Assembly (NCBI GenBank): GCA_014218235.1
Contig: CM024760.1
Location: 70,124,961-70,188,960 of the forward strand
DNA: 64,000 nt
Direction: 5' to 3'
DNA from: Colocasia esculenta
Lineage: Eukaryota; Streptophyta; Magnoliopsida; Alismatales; Araceae
In this document: in pieces, positions 36,111 through 47,120 of the stretch
How positions within the stretch are numbered: position 1 is the first letter of the stretch
Layout: the number at the start of each line of letters is the position of its first letter
Notes under the pieces: model-generated
The model's input: the letters and a program-made list of their open reading frames with translations, nothing else
The model's database searches: none
Told to the model about the DNA's origin: nothing
Position numbers and translations under genes: made by a program

Positions 36111-36157
36111 CTCCTCTACCGACTGGTCGTCTTACCAAGAGTAGAGCGTTATTGTAA
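35801..36157 (+). pseudogene. Small TIR-encoded protein, left copy (in-frame stop)
   Basis: ATG at 35801 follows TTATTTGCAG. The frame opens with MSSSNRAPQRDGKTPASP, a Ser/Pro-rich N-terminus, and meets TGA at 35885. It continues in the same frame with the core DYWDSFYMGWKMALQKASQL, then KGLNNIPPDIGPRVEHI and a Pro/Ser-rich tail to 36157. The right TIR encodes the same core as DYWKGFYIGWNMALQKASRL, with mostly conservative changes. I do not recognise the family. Conservation of the core between the copies suggests a real protein of about 110-120 aa. The left copy is broken by the stop, the right by indels at its start. Confidence 0.55.
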
Positions 36158-37137
36158 CATGGCTTGTTTATGATAAGCATTTTCATTTTATGCAGTACTT
36201 TGTGTGCTTGTCTATGTGCTCTCTATCATGCAAACTCAACATGTTAGCAATAACACACTGTAACATCGTATTATCTATACTATAATCAACATGACCAAAG
36301 ACTGTAATAGATTATAGCGTATAATGTAAAACTGTATGTTAGACTGTAGTGCTCGATCCGTAATAGTGTAGTGCTCAAACTGTAACAGGGTTGTTCTCTA
36401 AGTGTAACACTGTAGTGCTCGCACTGTAACAGTGTAAGTGTAGTAATCATACTGTAAGAGTGTAGTGGTTAAACTGTAACAGTCTAGTACTTAAACTGTA
36501 ACAATTTATTACGTATAATGTAACAGAATACGTGAGTAGACAGTGCTTGAACTGTGTAGTGCTCGAACTGTAAGAGTGTAATGCTCAAAATGTAATAGTG
36601 TAGTGCTTAAACTGTAACATTTTATTACGTATACTGTAATAGAAATTGTGAAGATCCAACTGTAACATTGTAAGAGTGCAGTGCTCAAACTGTAACAGGG
36701 TTGTTGTGTAATTGTAACACTGTAGTGCTCAAACTGTAATAGTGTAAGTGAGTGATCATACTGTAAGAGTGTAGTGGTCAAAATGTAACAGTCTAGTACT
36801 CAAAAGTAACATTTTATTACTTATAATGTAACAGAATACGTGAGTAGACAGTGCTCGAACTGTAAGATTGTCGTGCTCAAACTGTAAGAGTGTAGTGCTC
36901 AAATGTAAGAGTGTAGTGCTTAAACTGTAACATTTTATTACGTATAATGTAACAGAATACGTGAGTAGATAGTGCTCGAACTGTAAGAGTGTCGTGCTCA
37001 AACTGTAAGAGTGTAGTGCTGAAAATGTAAGAGTGTAGTGCTTAAACTGTAACATTCTATTACGCATACTGTAACAACAAACTGTGTATACATTATGAAT
37101 ATTAGGACGATCTTCTGCTGTAACAAATATAGAAGTT
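36158..37137. repeat. CTGTAA motif array next to the left TIR
   Basis: About 22 copies of CTGTAA on the plus strand from 36240 to 37130, set in loose repeats of the kind CTGTAAGAGTGTAGTGCTC and CTGTAACATTTTATTACGTA. I saw no TTACAG on the plus strand in this interval, so the array is strand-biased. It lies downstream of the transposase gene. The ORFs across it (36509-36781, 36756-37223 minus) are repeat translations, not genes. Confidence 0.8.
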
Positions 37138-40125
37138 TTAAAATCCCTCAGGATTGTGGGGTGGGTTGCTACAAGTTCTTCGGTTGTGACCTTTTTGTTT
37201 GCACCTTGAACAAATATATGCATGATCTACTTCTCCTCTTGAATGTATTCTCCTCTTTCTCGGTCTTGCTGGCAACCTTTTTGTTGTCAGTGGCTTGATT
37301 AGAACTTCTGATGGTTGAGGTAGATCCGGCATGTCAAATGTTGGGATAGGTTGAATGTTTCTTTCATATGCAGCCCTATACACTTCTGTGCTGTAAAATG
37401 CCGAAACATATTGAGTAACGGCCTCCTTGTTACTGCCAATTGCTGCACATGCATGCTTGCAAGGAATCTTGACAAGTTGCCAGTGTCCACAGGAGCATGT
37501 TTGTAGATGGAGGTCTACGGCGTACGTCTTCATACTTTCAATAACCTCAAATTTGATTCCGTCTGAATGACGGATTGCTAAGCTTCTCCTTTCTTGAAGA
37601 TTTTTTTCGATGAGTTTTTGTACTTTAGGACAGTATGGTGTATCCCACAAGGCTGCATCAATTTTCCTCTTTGCAGCCATTTCCATCATTTGTAGTCTAA
37701 TTTTGTCAACCATCCGTAGTATTGGTAGACTTCGCGCATCATGTATCCAATTGTTGAATGACTCTGCCAAATTAGAGTATAACTCCCCAAACCTGTATGG
37801 CAATGTGAAGGAAATTAGGTTAACATCAAATATCTGTAACAAGTGTCCACTAGATACTGTAACCATATTTAACACGTTCTGTAATAGATTATCCCTGTAA
37901 CTCTTAGATAACACTCATTGTAATAGCTTATGTGTTACACTATAAGAGATGTAACGCCCAACTGTAAGCACATAAATGGCAGAATGTAATAGAACATGTC
38001 ACTTGTGTATTTAAAGAGCTGAACCTTTGTCCCGGGAAACGAGCATGGGACCAGTGTTCGACATCATTTCGGAGCACCCATTCTTTGGCATCAGCAGAAT
38101 TAAGCTTCATTGCCATCATTGCGTCTTGGTACTCTTGTTCAGTAACAGCATAGGCAATGCTCTGGAGAATTTTTCTAAGTAATTTCTTGAAAGGGGCGGC
38201 ATATTTCCCCGCACATTGGTCGTTGAAGTTCTACATGATGTGCTGGAAACAGTAGCCGTGATGATCATTCGGAAATATGTCAGGAATCGCTTCCTTCAGA
38301 CCTCTCCCCCTGTCTGATAGGAACGCGATCCTTCTATCTGATAGCAATGCCTTTTTCAAATTTTGTAGAAACCAGACCCAGTTGTCATATGTTTCCGAAT
38401 CTGCGATGGAGTATGCTACAGTGAATAGCTCATTGTTACCGTTTAAGGCACTTGCTGCAAGTATAACCCTTGTACTCTATGCTGTTTGATATGAGTTCCA
38501 TCCCGCAAAAAGCATAGGTCGGCAACCACTTCGAACCCATATGTAGATGCTTGGAAGCATATGAAAAAGCGTTTGAAACATTGAGTCTCCGGGTCCACTT
38601 CTAGAGACAAGATCGATCCCAGGTTTGACTGTAATGCACATTCGCTGTACCAGTTCAACATATGATAGCTTGTTCTGAAATCACCGTATAGAGAACTGAC
38701 AGCAACCTCTTTGCCCCACCATGCCTATTGATATGAAGATACATGTTATGTTAGATTGTTACAGTAGCCATGTTAAATTGTTACAGTATACGCTGAAATG
38801 ATTACAATTATTACAATGCAGACCCTTACAGTAGATGATTATAGTTGTTACAATACAAGGGTCAGAGACATACACTTATCGTTGAATACATTACAGTAGA
38901 GCTCCATTACCTTACAGTGGCCTGTAGGTATTGTTACAGTATACGTCGAAATGATTACAGTTATTACAATACATATCCTTACAGTATATGAGGACAGTTG
39001 TTACAATGCAAGGGTCAGAGGCTTACAGTTAAGGATCTATTCATTACAGTAGAGGTCATGATGTGTTAGAATTCAAATCATGACGTACCTGATGATAAGG
39101 GATGGAGATATCGTATTCCAGACGGATGTCTCTCATCATTTCACTTGCTCTGTAGGTGGGTTTATCAACTAGTTTCCCCTTCACAACATTTGCTACCCAC
39201 TTCTTAGATGTCCGTGGATGTCCGTCGCTCATAATGTCACATCCATAGGTGTGTATGTTGTTGAGACTCTTGATTGCAAATTGTGGACCTTCACGAATGA
39301 TGGACGCATGAAGACGCCATGGGCAAACAGAGACATTGCAACGTACAATTAATCGTACAGAGTCGTTCTTCAAATATTTCTAATTAAATCCTCGTGCGAT
39401 CGCGTAATTTGTCAGTTCCATCTGCAATAGCTCTTTGTTTATGAAGACTTGTCCTACTGAGTGTATTCTACCTACGGAATATTACGTCAAGACTGGTACT
39501 ACACCTTCCGCTCCTTGTCCTCCGTCGTACAACTCCAAACTGCTTCCTGGTAAGTGGGACGGTTCTGTGGTTTCCCAAAGAAGCGCCATGCGTGTTTGAA
39601 GTACTTCTGTAAATAATGTACATACATACGTACATGATGCATGAGATAAGATGAAGGCTTTTTAAGAATGCATGGGATAACATGAAGGCTGGTGAGAATG
39701 CATGGAGTACGTACCTGTCAAGTGGTTGCGATCACCTGACTGACGACTAGCATGCGTACTAAGGCAACGAGTTTCCACCGCATGAATTTGTAGATTTATG
39801 AATGATGTTCCTTGACACTTGTGAAGATCAAACATAGCTTGGACATCCCCATCGTCAAGCAAGACCTGTTCAACGTGGGTATCCACGGAAGACGATACTT
39901 CAGCATGTTCTCCTGCATGTTTACACCCAACCTTTGGGAAACCCTGCTATGAATGGATGCCAAATCAATGTCCCTCCCTATGAAAAGAATGAAACTTTGA
40001 TCTCCAAATGAACATCTTCCAGGGAGCTGCTCTATTGGGTCGCAGAGGAAGACGAATGAAATGTGGACGACGAACGAAATTGGGTCTGTAAATAGCATGT
40101 ATGAGTTGCTTGGACTGTGGGTCAA
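37138..40125 (-). pseudogene. MULE transposase
   Basis: Minus strand, several exons. N-terminal region about 40125-39760 (CDPIEQLPGRCSFG; VEQVLLDDGDVQAMFDLHKC after a frameshift). DNA-binding region about 39470-39056 (ELTNYAIARGFN, VRCNVSVCPWRLHASII, the MuDR-type zinc domain). DDE core about 38720-38030 (LCFLRDGTHIKQH, SDRGRGLKEAIPDIFPNDHHGYCFQHIM, then WVLRNDVEHW). C-terminal part 37914-37138 (GELYSNLAESFNNWI), SWIM finger CSCGHWQLVKIPCKHACAAI, and a CCHC knuckle CSRCKQKGHNRRTC. In-frame TAG at 38231 and near 39380, plus a frameshift near 39885, make it dead. Introns lie at about 38740-39055 and 37890-38026. MULE transposases cut and move the element. Confidence 0.85.
38740..39070. repeat. 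TTACAG array with a 153-bp tandem duplication in a transposase intron
   Basis: Ten TTACAG copies on the plus strand in about 320 bp. Two diverged direct copies of a 153-bp unit start at 38780 and 38933 (each begins GTTACAGTATACG and includes ATTACA…TTACAATGCA and CAAGGGTCAGAG). Confidence 0.75.
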
Positions 40126-40419
40126 ATTGGCGGGAGTGCGTATCTTGCTAGCATAAATGGCGGGAAAGCTCTATACGAACGGCTATGATAGCTTTCACAT
40201 CCCATCGTCGGGAGTACCGACTATTTTTAGCCGCCCGATGTTCATCATTGCAGTGCACCGCCATCCCGTCTGGTCCACCGAGTCCATCCCTTCATATATC
40301 ATGACTTTTCCCCTCCTCATACACCTACACTACCATTCCTGCACTAGCCCTCTTCTCTGTTACAGTTTCCCATTCTTCATTACATCTTCAGCCAAGTAAT
40401 CTCTCTCTCCCCTCTAACG
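40126..40419. promoter_or_regulatory. Shared upstream region between the two divergent MULE genes
   Basis: About 300 bp separate the 5' end of the transposase gene (minus) from the first ATG of the Ulp1-type gene at 40420 (plus). No TTACAG array is seen here apart from one copy near 40360. It is likely to hold the promoters of both genes; a CT-rich leader (CTCTCTCTCCCCTC) precedes the plus-strand ATG. Confidence 0.45.
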
Positions 40420-41239
40420 ATGGCAAGCCGTCGATCTCCTACGAGCACTGACATTGAGAGCATTGCGGCGGATGCGGCACAACAAGCGTTGATGGCCATG
40501 GAAGTTGAGGAAACCAGCCTCCAAGTCGTCCGAAATAGTAATATTTGTTCTTACCCTAAGTCCGATCTTTGTCCAATGAATGTTTTTTTTTAAGATCTGA
40601 TCTTGTCTTTGCAGAAAAGAATAAATTTAATATGTGATGCTCGCTTTTGTGGTACTGTTCTATTATGCAAGATTTGCAATTTAGGAGCGCGTATCTGAAG
40701 TTAATGAGGAATTCACCATTTCACGCGTATGTCAAATGCGAAATGGTGACCTACCCGATTTCACTGATAGTCGATCTTATGACACGTTTCGATGGAGAAG
40801 AACGTTTTAAGATTGGCCCATGCAGCTTGCCTTTTCGCCCTTCAGACCTAGGAATAGTTATGGGTATACCCAATTTTGGTTCACTTATCAATCTGAAGGC
40901 GGATGGGACAAAAGCTAGTTTGCGCCACATCCTTGGATGCAAAAAAATGATGGACAGGCACAATATCCATCTGAAACTTAGGGAGTACATTCCACAGGAG
41001 AGTGCGCTAGCTGTTGAAATTTCGGTAAAGCTTTGGTTTGCGCTTCTATGTTCCTGTTTCTTCTTCCCCACAAGTGGGAGGTCGGGGTTGCTGTCCATTC
41101 TGCCATACCTGGACGACCTCCATGAGATGAAGAACGCCAATTGGGCTGCTGCCATCCACGAGTACCTGATATCGGGGGTGAAGGCATTCGAACAGCAGCT
41201 GCTTCCAGCAAAACCATCTTCCTAACAGGTTGTGTTCCT

Positions 41240-41510
41240 GCTCTCGGTGTGAGTAGGCTTTTACATACATCATATGTACATGTTACAGACGACATATGTA
41301 TCTATTACAGTACCCAAAGACTCCTTTTACAGAGGACATATGTATGTGTTACATACGTTTACAGATGTTGTCTATTACAGTACCTAAAGGTTCCTATTAC
41401 AGATGACATATGTGTCTATTACAATAACCGAAGACTACTTTTACAGAGGAGATATGTATATGTTACATACATTTACGATACACTTCTGATACGCATTATC
41501 TATTTGTTAA
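41240..41510. repeat. TTACAG array in the first large intron of the Ulp1-type gene
   Basis: Seven TTACAG copies in about 250 bp, in repeats such as TTTACAGAGGACATATGTAT and CTATTACAGTACC. Confidence 0.75.
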
Positions 41511-42089
41511 TGATGTAGGCATGGTTTTTGACGCACCAATTAAAATTGAAACCAGATCATTCCCAAAGAGATCCCCCATTTTTCCGTTGGGATTGCCGGG
41601 GTAAGGGACCGGAGTTATCCGCCCTACTACGGGGGTTGCGATGCTCTGATGTAAGTGTGACTTACACCTGGAACTGTGTTATGTTCGTATATGACTTATA
41701 CCTGTATCTGCGTTAATTCAGGTATATTTGGAGGTTAATGTGAGGGATGACCGACCTACAACTTCGCAATGATTGACGGCATCCACATCAACCACTTCCC
41801 GAACCCCTCCATCAGATAACTATATACATGGCATTCTTCAGGAGATCTTAACAGTGTCCAAGGAACATAAGATTATCATCGAGTTACAGAATGACCAGTT
41901 ACAGCGGCAGAACAATATCCTCCAGTCAATGGACCAAAGGCTACATAGACTGGAGGAACAATTTGAGCGGCAGCCTCAGTGGCAACATCCCCCCGCAGAG
42001 CGGGAATCTGCAATGTTAGTCCTACCGCCACCGGAGCTCCCAACAGCTTCAGTACGATCACAAGCCGTGGCAAAGATGAGTTCCCGACG

Positions 42090-42345
42090 TCCAGGTAAAT
42101 GTTTTGTGTACTTACAGTATTTCATTTTCTCAGTTACAGAAAATATTTTCTACATTTACAGTTCGATTCCTTGTCTCTTACAGTCTTTCATATACTTAGT
42201 AATAGTCATGTAGTCTACGTTTACAGTTTGATTCCTTCTCTGTTACAGTCTTTCATATACAAAGTTACAGAAACTGTTTTCTACGTTTACAACAGACTTT
42301 CATAGACATTTACAGAATTTCATATTCTCAGTTACAGCAAGGGAA
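42090..42345. repeat. TTACAG array in an intron of the Ulp1-type gene
   Basis: Nine TTACAG copies in about 250 bp (CAGTTACAGAAA, TTACAGTCTTTCATATA and similar). Four more lie in the next non-coding stretch at 42890-43270. Confidence 0.75.
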
Positions 42346-42374
42346 CCGTCCACACAAGTCGCGGCGGTCAATGT

Positions 42375-42830
42375 CTGAATGGCACATCCCGGAGTTGAAG
42401 GAAGGGAAAAAGAGGGGGCGAAAGGAGGAGGGGAGAGAAAAAAAAAGGAGAGCGAAGAAGAGGAAGGTGGATGAAGAGCAGAGGAGAGGAAGAGGAGGAG
42501 GATGCGAAGATGGAAAGAAGGAGGAGGAGGACGAGGCGGAGAGGAGAAGAAGGGGAGGACGGGCAGAGAAGGAGGCGAGAGGATGAAGATGGAGGAGGAG
42601 AGGAGGCGGAGGCGAGAGGAAGAGGAAGAAGAAGGAGGAGGACGATGCAGAGAGGAAGAAGGAGGAGGAGGACGCGAAGAGAGAAGGAGGAGGAGGAGAC
42701 GTGAAGAGGAAGAAGAAGAAGGAGGAGGAGGCCAGAGGAAGAAGAAGGACGAGCACAGGAAGATGAATGAGGAGGAAGAGAAGAAAAGAAGAGGAAGCGG
42801 CGTCAGATATCCCCATCATCATTGTCCCGA
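42375..42830 (+). repeat. Long purine (GA) tract
   Basis: About 450 bp almost purely A and G on the plus strand. It can be read in any plus frame as Glu/Arg/Lys/Gly-rich protein; by position it belongs to an exon of the Ulp1-type gene, where it would give a highly charged linker. The mirror-image open frame on the minus strand (42328-42822, Ser/Leu/Phe-rich) is a shadow. Confidence 0.7.
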
Positions 42831-43565
42831 CGAGTTTCAGCTGGGACGAGGATAAGACGACAACCCGAGTTATATACGGTATGGTTTCTCCTTACAGAAT
42901 ATAGATAAGCTGAGCATTCTGTTACAGTACCTGTCATGAGACATAACAGTATTATCAGAGTCCTTTACAATTACATTATAGTTGTTTTACATAAATTTCT
43001 TTTATTACTTACTCTATCGCAGCCAAACGATTTTCGGTACCACAAAGCCACGAAAGTGAATGTGTCCACTTCCGAACCGATCTATGTTGACTCTCAAGAG
43101 AGTACAGACACACTTCCAAGGGGCAAGAAAGAGGAGAGACGAGATTACATTGCCCGGGAAGCATTAGGAGTGGTTGAAAAGTCATTGATTGAACGATTTT
43201 TGAATGAGTGCATCATTAATGAGTACGTGTTACAGTATATGTGTACCATGTTTACAGTTTCGACCTTTTCGGTTGCATTATATTACTTCGTCTATTACTG
43301 AATTGTTGGGGATCGGATAGGTGACTTTGACAAAAGAACTAAGAAATTGTGTGTATGGCAGCGGAATTAAAATAAGTAACACACACATCGATCAGATCCA
43401 AGTGTGGTGTGTGATAATAGTGAATAAGAACAGCAAACCACACATCAAACCACAGTGCACAGAAGATTTTAAGGTGGTTCGGAGAACACAACTTGTGTCT
43501 CTTACGTCCACCTTCTCACAATGGAGGAACCACTAGCACAAGTGCAGTACAAACTGGAGCACGAC

Positions 43566-45886
43566 TGTAACGACCCGAGAACCCGACCCTCGGCCCACGC
43601 CGAGGACCCGATTTTCGCGATCGCCGCCCACGGATCCGGGGGACCCGGAAGGGCTATAACACGCGTCTGACAGGATATGTAACAGAAGTAAACGTCAACT
43701 GCTAAGCTAGAAGCGTACAAGCGGAAACAGGAGAGTAAAGCGAGACCGCTGCGTACTGCTCTAAGTACAGTCCCAACGCACGCACACTAGTACAAGTAAG
43801 GAAAGGGGAGATACAAGTCCCTTAGGGGCATACCCCGAGGGTGACGTACACTGAGAGAGGGAACCACTGCTAGCTACGGGGACCTCGACTACTGCCCTGT
43901 CTCCTCCGCCCGACGCGCGCCCTGCCGCTGCTGAGAAGACTCACCTGGAAAACGGAGGGATGAGCTTCACAACAGAAGCTCAGTAGGGACTACCAATCTC
44001 CTACTGGCTCTAAACAGGCAGAGGAACATATATAACTATTAATAAGGGAAAGACAGCAGTTTATATCTTTCTACCTACAACGGAAGTGCGGAAACGAAGC
44101 TAAAGCTAGCACGGTACGGAAAGTACTCTCGGTCGGAAACTCCGTACGACTGCTCGTCGTGACCACCACACGGCTAGTAAAACACAGACGGAGGGAACTC
44201 CGCCTGGACAAGGAACACTAGCTACGGGAACAACACCACTAGTCAGACGGTCAGGTGCGTCCATAGACGTCTTATCCTCGACCTAGGTCCTGGCCCTCGC
44301 GTCTCGTCAGAGCGAGGTAGGACACAAGTACCACAACAGTAACCGCCGTAGTCTGGCCGAACTACGGTCCCACGCCTGACCTCTCCAAACGGTTCCGGGG
44401 CCGTAAGGAGCGAGGCAGTGAGAAGAAGGACTGGCTGGCCTGCACCGGTAGAACTCCAAACTGTCCTCGGCGTCCCAGACCAACCACGAGAGCTCTGCAA
44501 GCGACTCACACGCCATTGTCCTAACCACCGTTTTCCCCTCAGCTCCAGAGTCCGCCTGGTGGCTGCCAACTCGAGCACACTCGTAGCCCGGAGTACTCCC
44601 TCAACAGGCTCCCGAGGACGGGGGTCCCAGGTAACGGTAACAACCTCTCGCACGGGACAAGCCCTCAAGTGCCGCGCACCGGGCGAACGACTAGTGTGAG
44701 ACCGTACTAGGGAACTAGCACAGGTGCCACGGGTACAGTAAAGCGAAAATGGAAGCGGCGGAAGCACAACCTGCCTCTGGACTGAGAAGGCGACATAGGG
44801 TATGTCGCATTCAGAATGCGACATAGCCCCTGTCGCATTCTGAATGCGACATAGGGTCTGTCACCTTCAAGAAGGCGACATAGGCCCCATCGCATTACCA
44901 GTCAGAAGGCGACACAGGGTATGTCGCATTCAGGCCAGTCGGGGGTTCCGGAGATTCTTCCTCCGGGAACCTCCCCGAAACGGGAGAAACGCTACACGGC
45001 GAGGGAGGGGAGCATGCTTATCATGCTAGGAAGCTAGTAAAGCATTCAAACCACCCTCAAACACCCAAGAACATGGATTCTACGCTCGGAGGGAAACCTC
45101 ACTCACACGAGCATGGAAACTCACACTCCCAACCCCCAAATCACAAGGAAAACACGCTTTGCAGGGGAAGGGGAGCATGCTTAGGGCGAGAGGATCAAGA
45201 GTCCCTACCTCCACGCGAAGAACGAACCCGTTGGGGCCTTCTCGTAGGTAGAAACGTCTCCTCCTCGCACCGCACGGCACGAACGCGACCCCTGCACGAA
45301 CAGAGCGACACCCTCCTCAGCACGGCCGCCTCAACACGGGGGAGGCACCCCCAACACCGCCGGAACTCCGAGAGGGCGAGAGGGAAAGAGGGGGAAAGGA
45401 AAAATGCGAGAGAGGGGGAAGAGCTCGGGCGCCCGGGCTTTAAGCCCGGATCCTGAGAAGGCGACACACCTTGTGTCGCATTGAGAACCAGAAGGCGACA
45501 TACCCCCTGTCGCAATGCCACTGACAACGGTCAAATCTCGGAATTCGAAAAAGTGAAGGCGACAGCCATCTTGTCGCGTTCACCCGACACCGCCAGAGCC
45601 GTACTGACACAAAGGACGCCTGTCACGTCTGTCAGACTATGTCTGGGGCGACGCGATGGGAAGGCGACATAGGGTATGTCGTCTTCAAGAAGGCGACACA
45701 CCCCCTGTCGCAATCCATCAAACCAGAAGGCGACATAGGGTATGTCGCATTCAAGAAGGCGACATACCCCCTGTCGCAATATGAAGCAGAACCAGACATT
45801 GCTCACGATCAGAACCACATCGCGACAGTCGCCCTGCCGCGACCCAGAGGACGGGGCCAAGGGCCCAAGGGGGCCGGGGTGTTACA
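43566..45886 (-). mobile_element. Gypsy-type solo LTR nested in the copia-like LTR
   Basis: Borders TGTAACGACC at 43566 and GGGGTGTTACA ending at 45886 (2321 bp), with a perfect TSD ACGAC at 43561-43565 and 45887-45891. It is GC-rich and holds no pol. The open frames in it (for example 44243-44824 minus, 193 aa) have no domain and reflect GC content. Confidence 0.9.
44790..45840. repeat. GGCGACATA / ATGTCGC motif clusters in the solo LTR
   Basis: Many copies of AGAAGGCGACATAGGGTATG and its partner TGTCGCATTC, arranged head to head, at 44790-44940 and 45460-45790. They form small inverted pairs around GGGTATGTCG or CCCCCTGTCG. Confidence 0.75.
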
Positions 45887-46550
45887 ACGACGACTCCGAC
45901 CTCTTTGAGATCTACAACTCAAAGAAACCCAGGAGATAGGCACGACAACCTACTCCACAGACCACTTGTGAATTCAACAAATTCACAAGCCCTTGAGCAC
46001 TACGTCTCAAGCACCAGAGCACAACGGCTCCAAACCAGAGTACAAAGTACTCAAACCTCTGGATCACAATAGATCCAAGTTCTGCTAGAACAAGCACACT
46101 TAGAGTATAGATCCTCTAGCACGATCTATCTCAGTACAATAGAAATGGTAGAGACAAATAGAATTGGGAGATCTGTGTAGAACACATACACAGATTCCCC
46201 AGAGAATTTAACACTCTGACCAAATACAGACTCGGCTGGATCTCCTTCTGGACCAGCACTGTTGCAATCACGAGCTCCTTCTCTTCTTCTCCTTCTTCTT
46301 CCCTTGGCAGCGCTGCTCTGCTCCTCTGGATGTAGATCCCTTTTTTCCCGCTCTTCTTGCCCTCTTCCAGAATGCTCTTGGCTTGCTCTTACGTGGGGTC
46401 CTTTGGAGTACCAAAAACATGGGTATTTATAGCCCCATATGTCCATAAGGAGCCTTAGGGTACGTGGGCACAAAAACCTAGGCAGATTCCCTTGAACCCC
46501 AAGCGGCCACGTGTCCAGATAAATTCACGTTTTTGAGTTTTAGCCGGAGT

Positions 46551-46806
46551 GTGTCGACACTACCATTGAGTGTGTCGACACACTGTCCCAATTGCGCAAA
46601 AAGATCTTCTGGGAGATGGGTCTAGTGTCGACACTGCCACTGGCTGTGTCGACACACTGTCCCAGTCAGGCAACTGGGTCTTCTGGAGACTGGGTCTAGT
46701 GTCGACACTACCAGGGACTGTGTCGACACACTGGACCCTGTCTTCATGAAATTGCTTCAGGGAATGATACCCAGTGTCGACACCATCAATGGGTGTGTCG
46801 ACACTA
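46551..46806. repeat. TGTCGACA palindrome cluster in the copia-like LTR
   Basis: Eight copies of the palindrome TGTCGACA in about 255 bp, alternating between AGTGTCGACACT and TGTGTCGACACAC contexts. Confidence 0.8.
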
Positions 46807-47120
46807 CCATGATAAGAATTGTATGTCCCTGAGAATTCAACACATAAACCATTAGTACAAGATATTATCATTAAAATATGAGATGTAAAGTATTTGAAAC
46901 ATGCTTTTTGAGCATTGTTATTACATAAATGATGTATGTAACATGTTTAACCCATTAAGTACAAAATCACACAAGTCATCATCAAAATCACAATATGTCA
47001 TTATCAAAATCAAAGTATGAGTGATGTTCATTGGTCATCATTAAAATACAACTTTAGGAAATTCCAAAACACACTCAACCCAACATGAATGACATCTTAA
47101 TTCTTACCAAGGATGTTTTC

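Larger units (their letters stand above)
40420..43300 (+). pseudogene. Ulp1-type MULE gene, 5' half (DUF1985-like domain, coiled coil, basic region)
   Basis: First ATG 40420 (MASRRSPTSTDIESIAADAA, about 40 codons), then a probable intron to 40614. The exon at about 40640-41225 encodes LMRNSPFHAYVKCEMVTYPI, LPFRPSDLGIVMGIPNFG, VKLWFALLCSCFFFPTSGRS and LPYLDDLHEMKNANWAAAIH, which resembles DUF1985-like domains found with Ulp1 in plant transposons. More exons: 41522-41680; 41780-42095 with a coiled coil (KEHKIIIELQNDQLQRQNNI); 42340-42850, very Glu/Arg/Lys-rich; and 43020-43230 (ATKVNVSTSEPIYVDSQEST). The spaces between carry TTACAG arrays. The 3' half resumes at 50405 after two later insertions. 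Stops in several exons mark it as decayed. Confidence 0.65.
43304..47085 (-). mobile_element. Copia-like solo LTR inside the MULE
   Basis: Borders TGTTGGGG at 43304 and CCCAACA ending at 47085, with a perfect TSD TGAAT at 43299-43303 and 47086-47090. Without the nested solo LTR it is about 1.46 kb. Features such as GGCAGCGGAAT and GGTGGTTCGGAG match SIRE-type copia LTRs, and a second, similar LTR lies at 57299-63019. I give the minus strand by analogy with that copy. Confidence 0.85.

Noticed and set aside
36240..37130. CRISPR-like array
   Set aside because: Repeats are short, imperfect and unevenly spaced, without unique spacers, and the setting is a plant transposon.
36509..37223. Minus-strand frames rich in Ser, Thr, Leu and Tyr (YSLSTTLLQFEH-type repeats)
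   Set aside because: They are translations of the CTGTAA repeat array, periodic only because the DNA is.
42328..42822. Ser/Pro/Leu/Phe-rich minus-strand protein
   Set aside because: It is the reverse complement of a purine tract that belongs to the plus-strand gene.
44243..44824. 193-aa minus-strand reading frame in GC-rich DNA
   Set aside because: It lies inside a solo LTR with clear borders and TSD, has no domain, and long open frames are expected in DNA of this composition.
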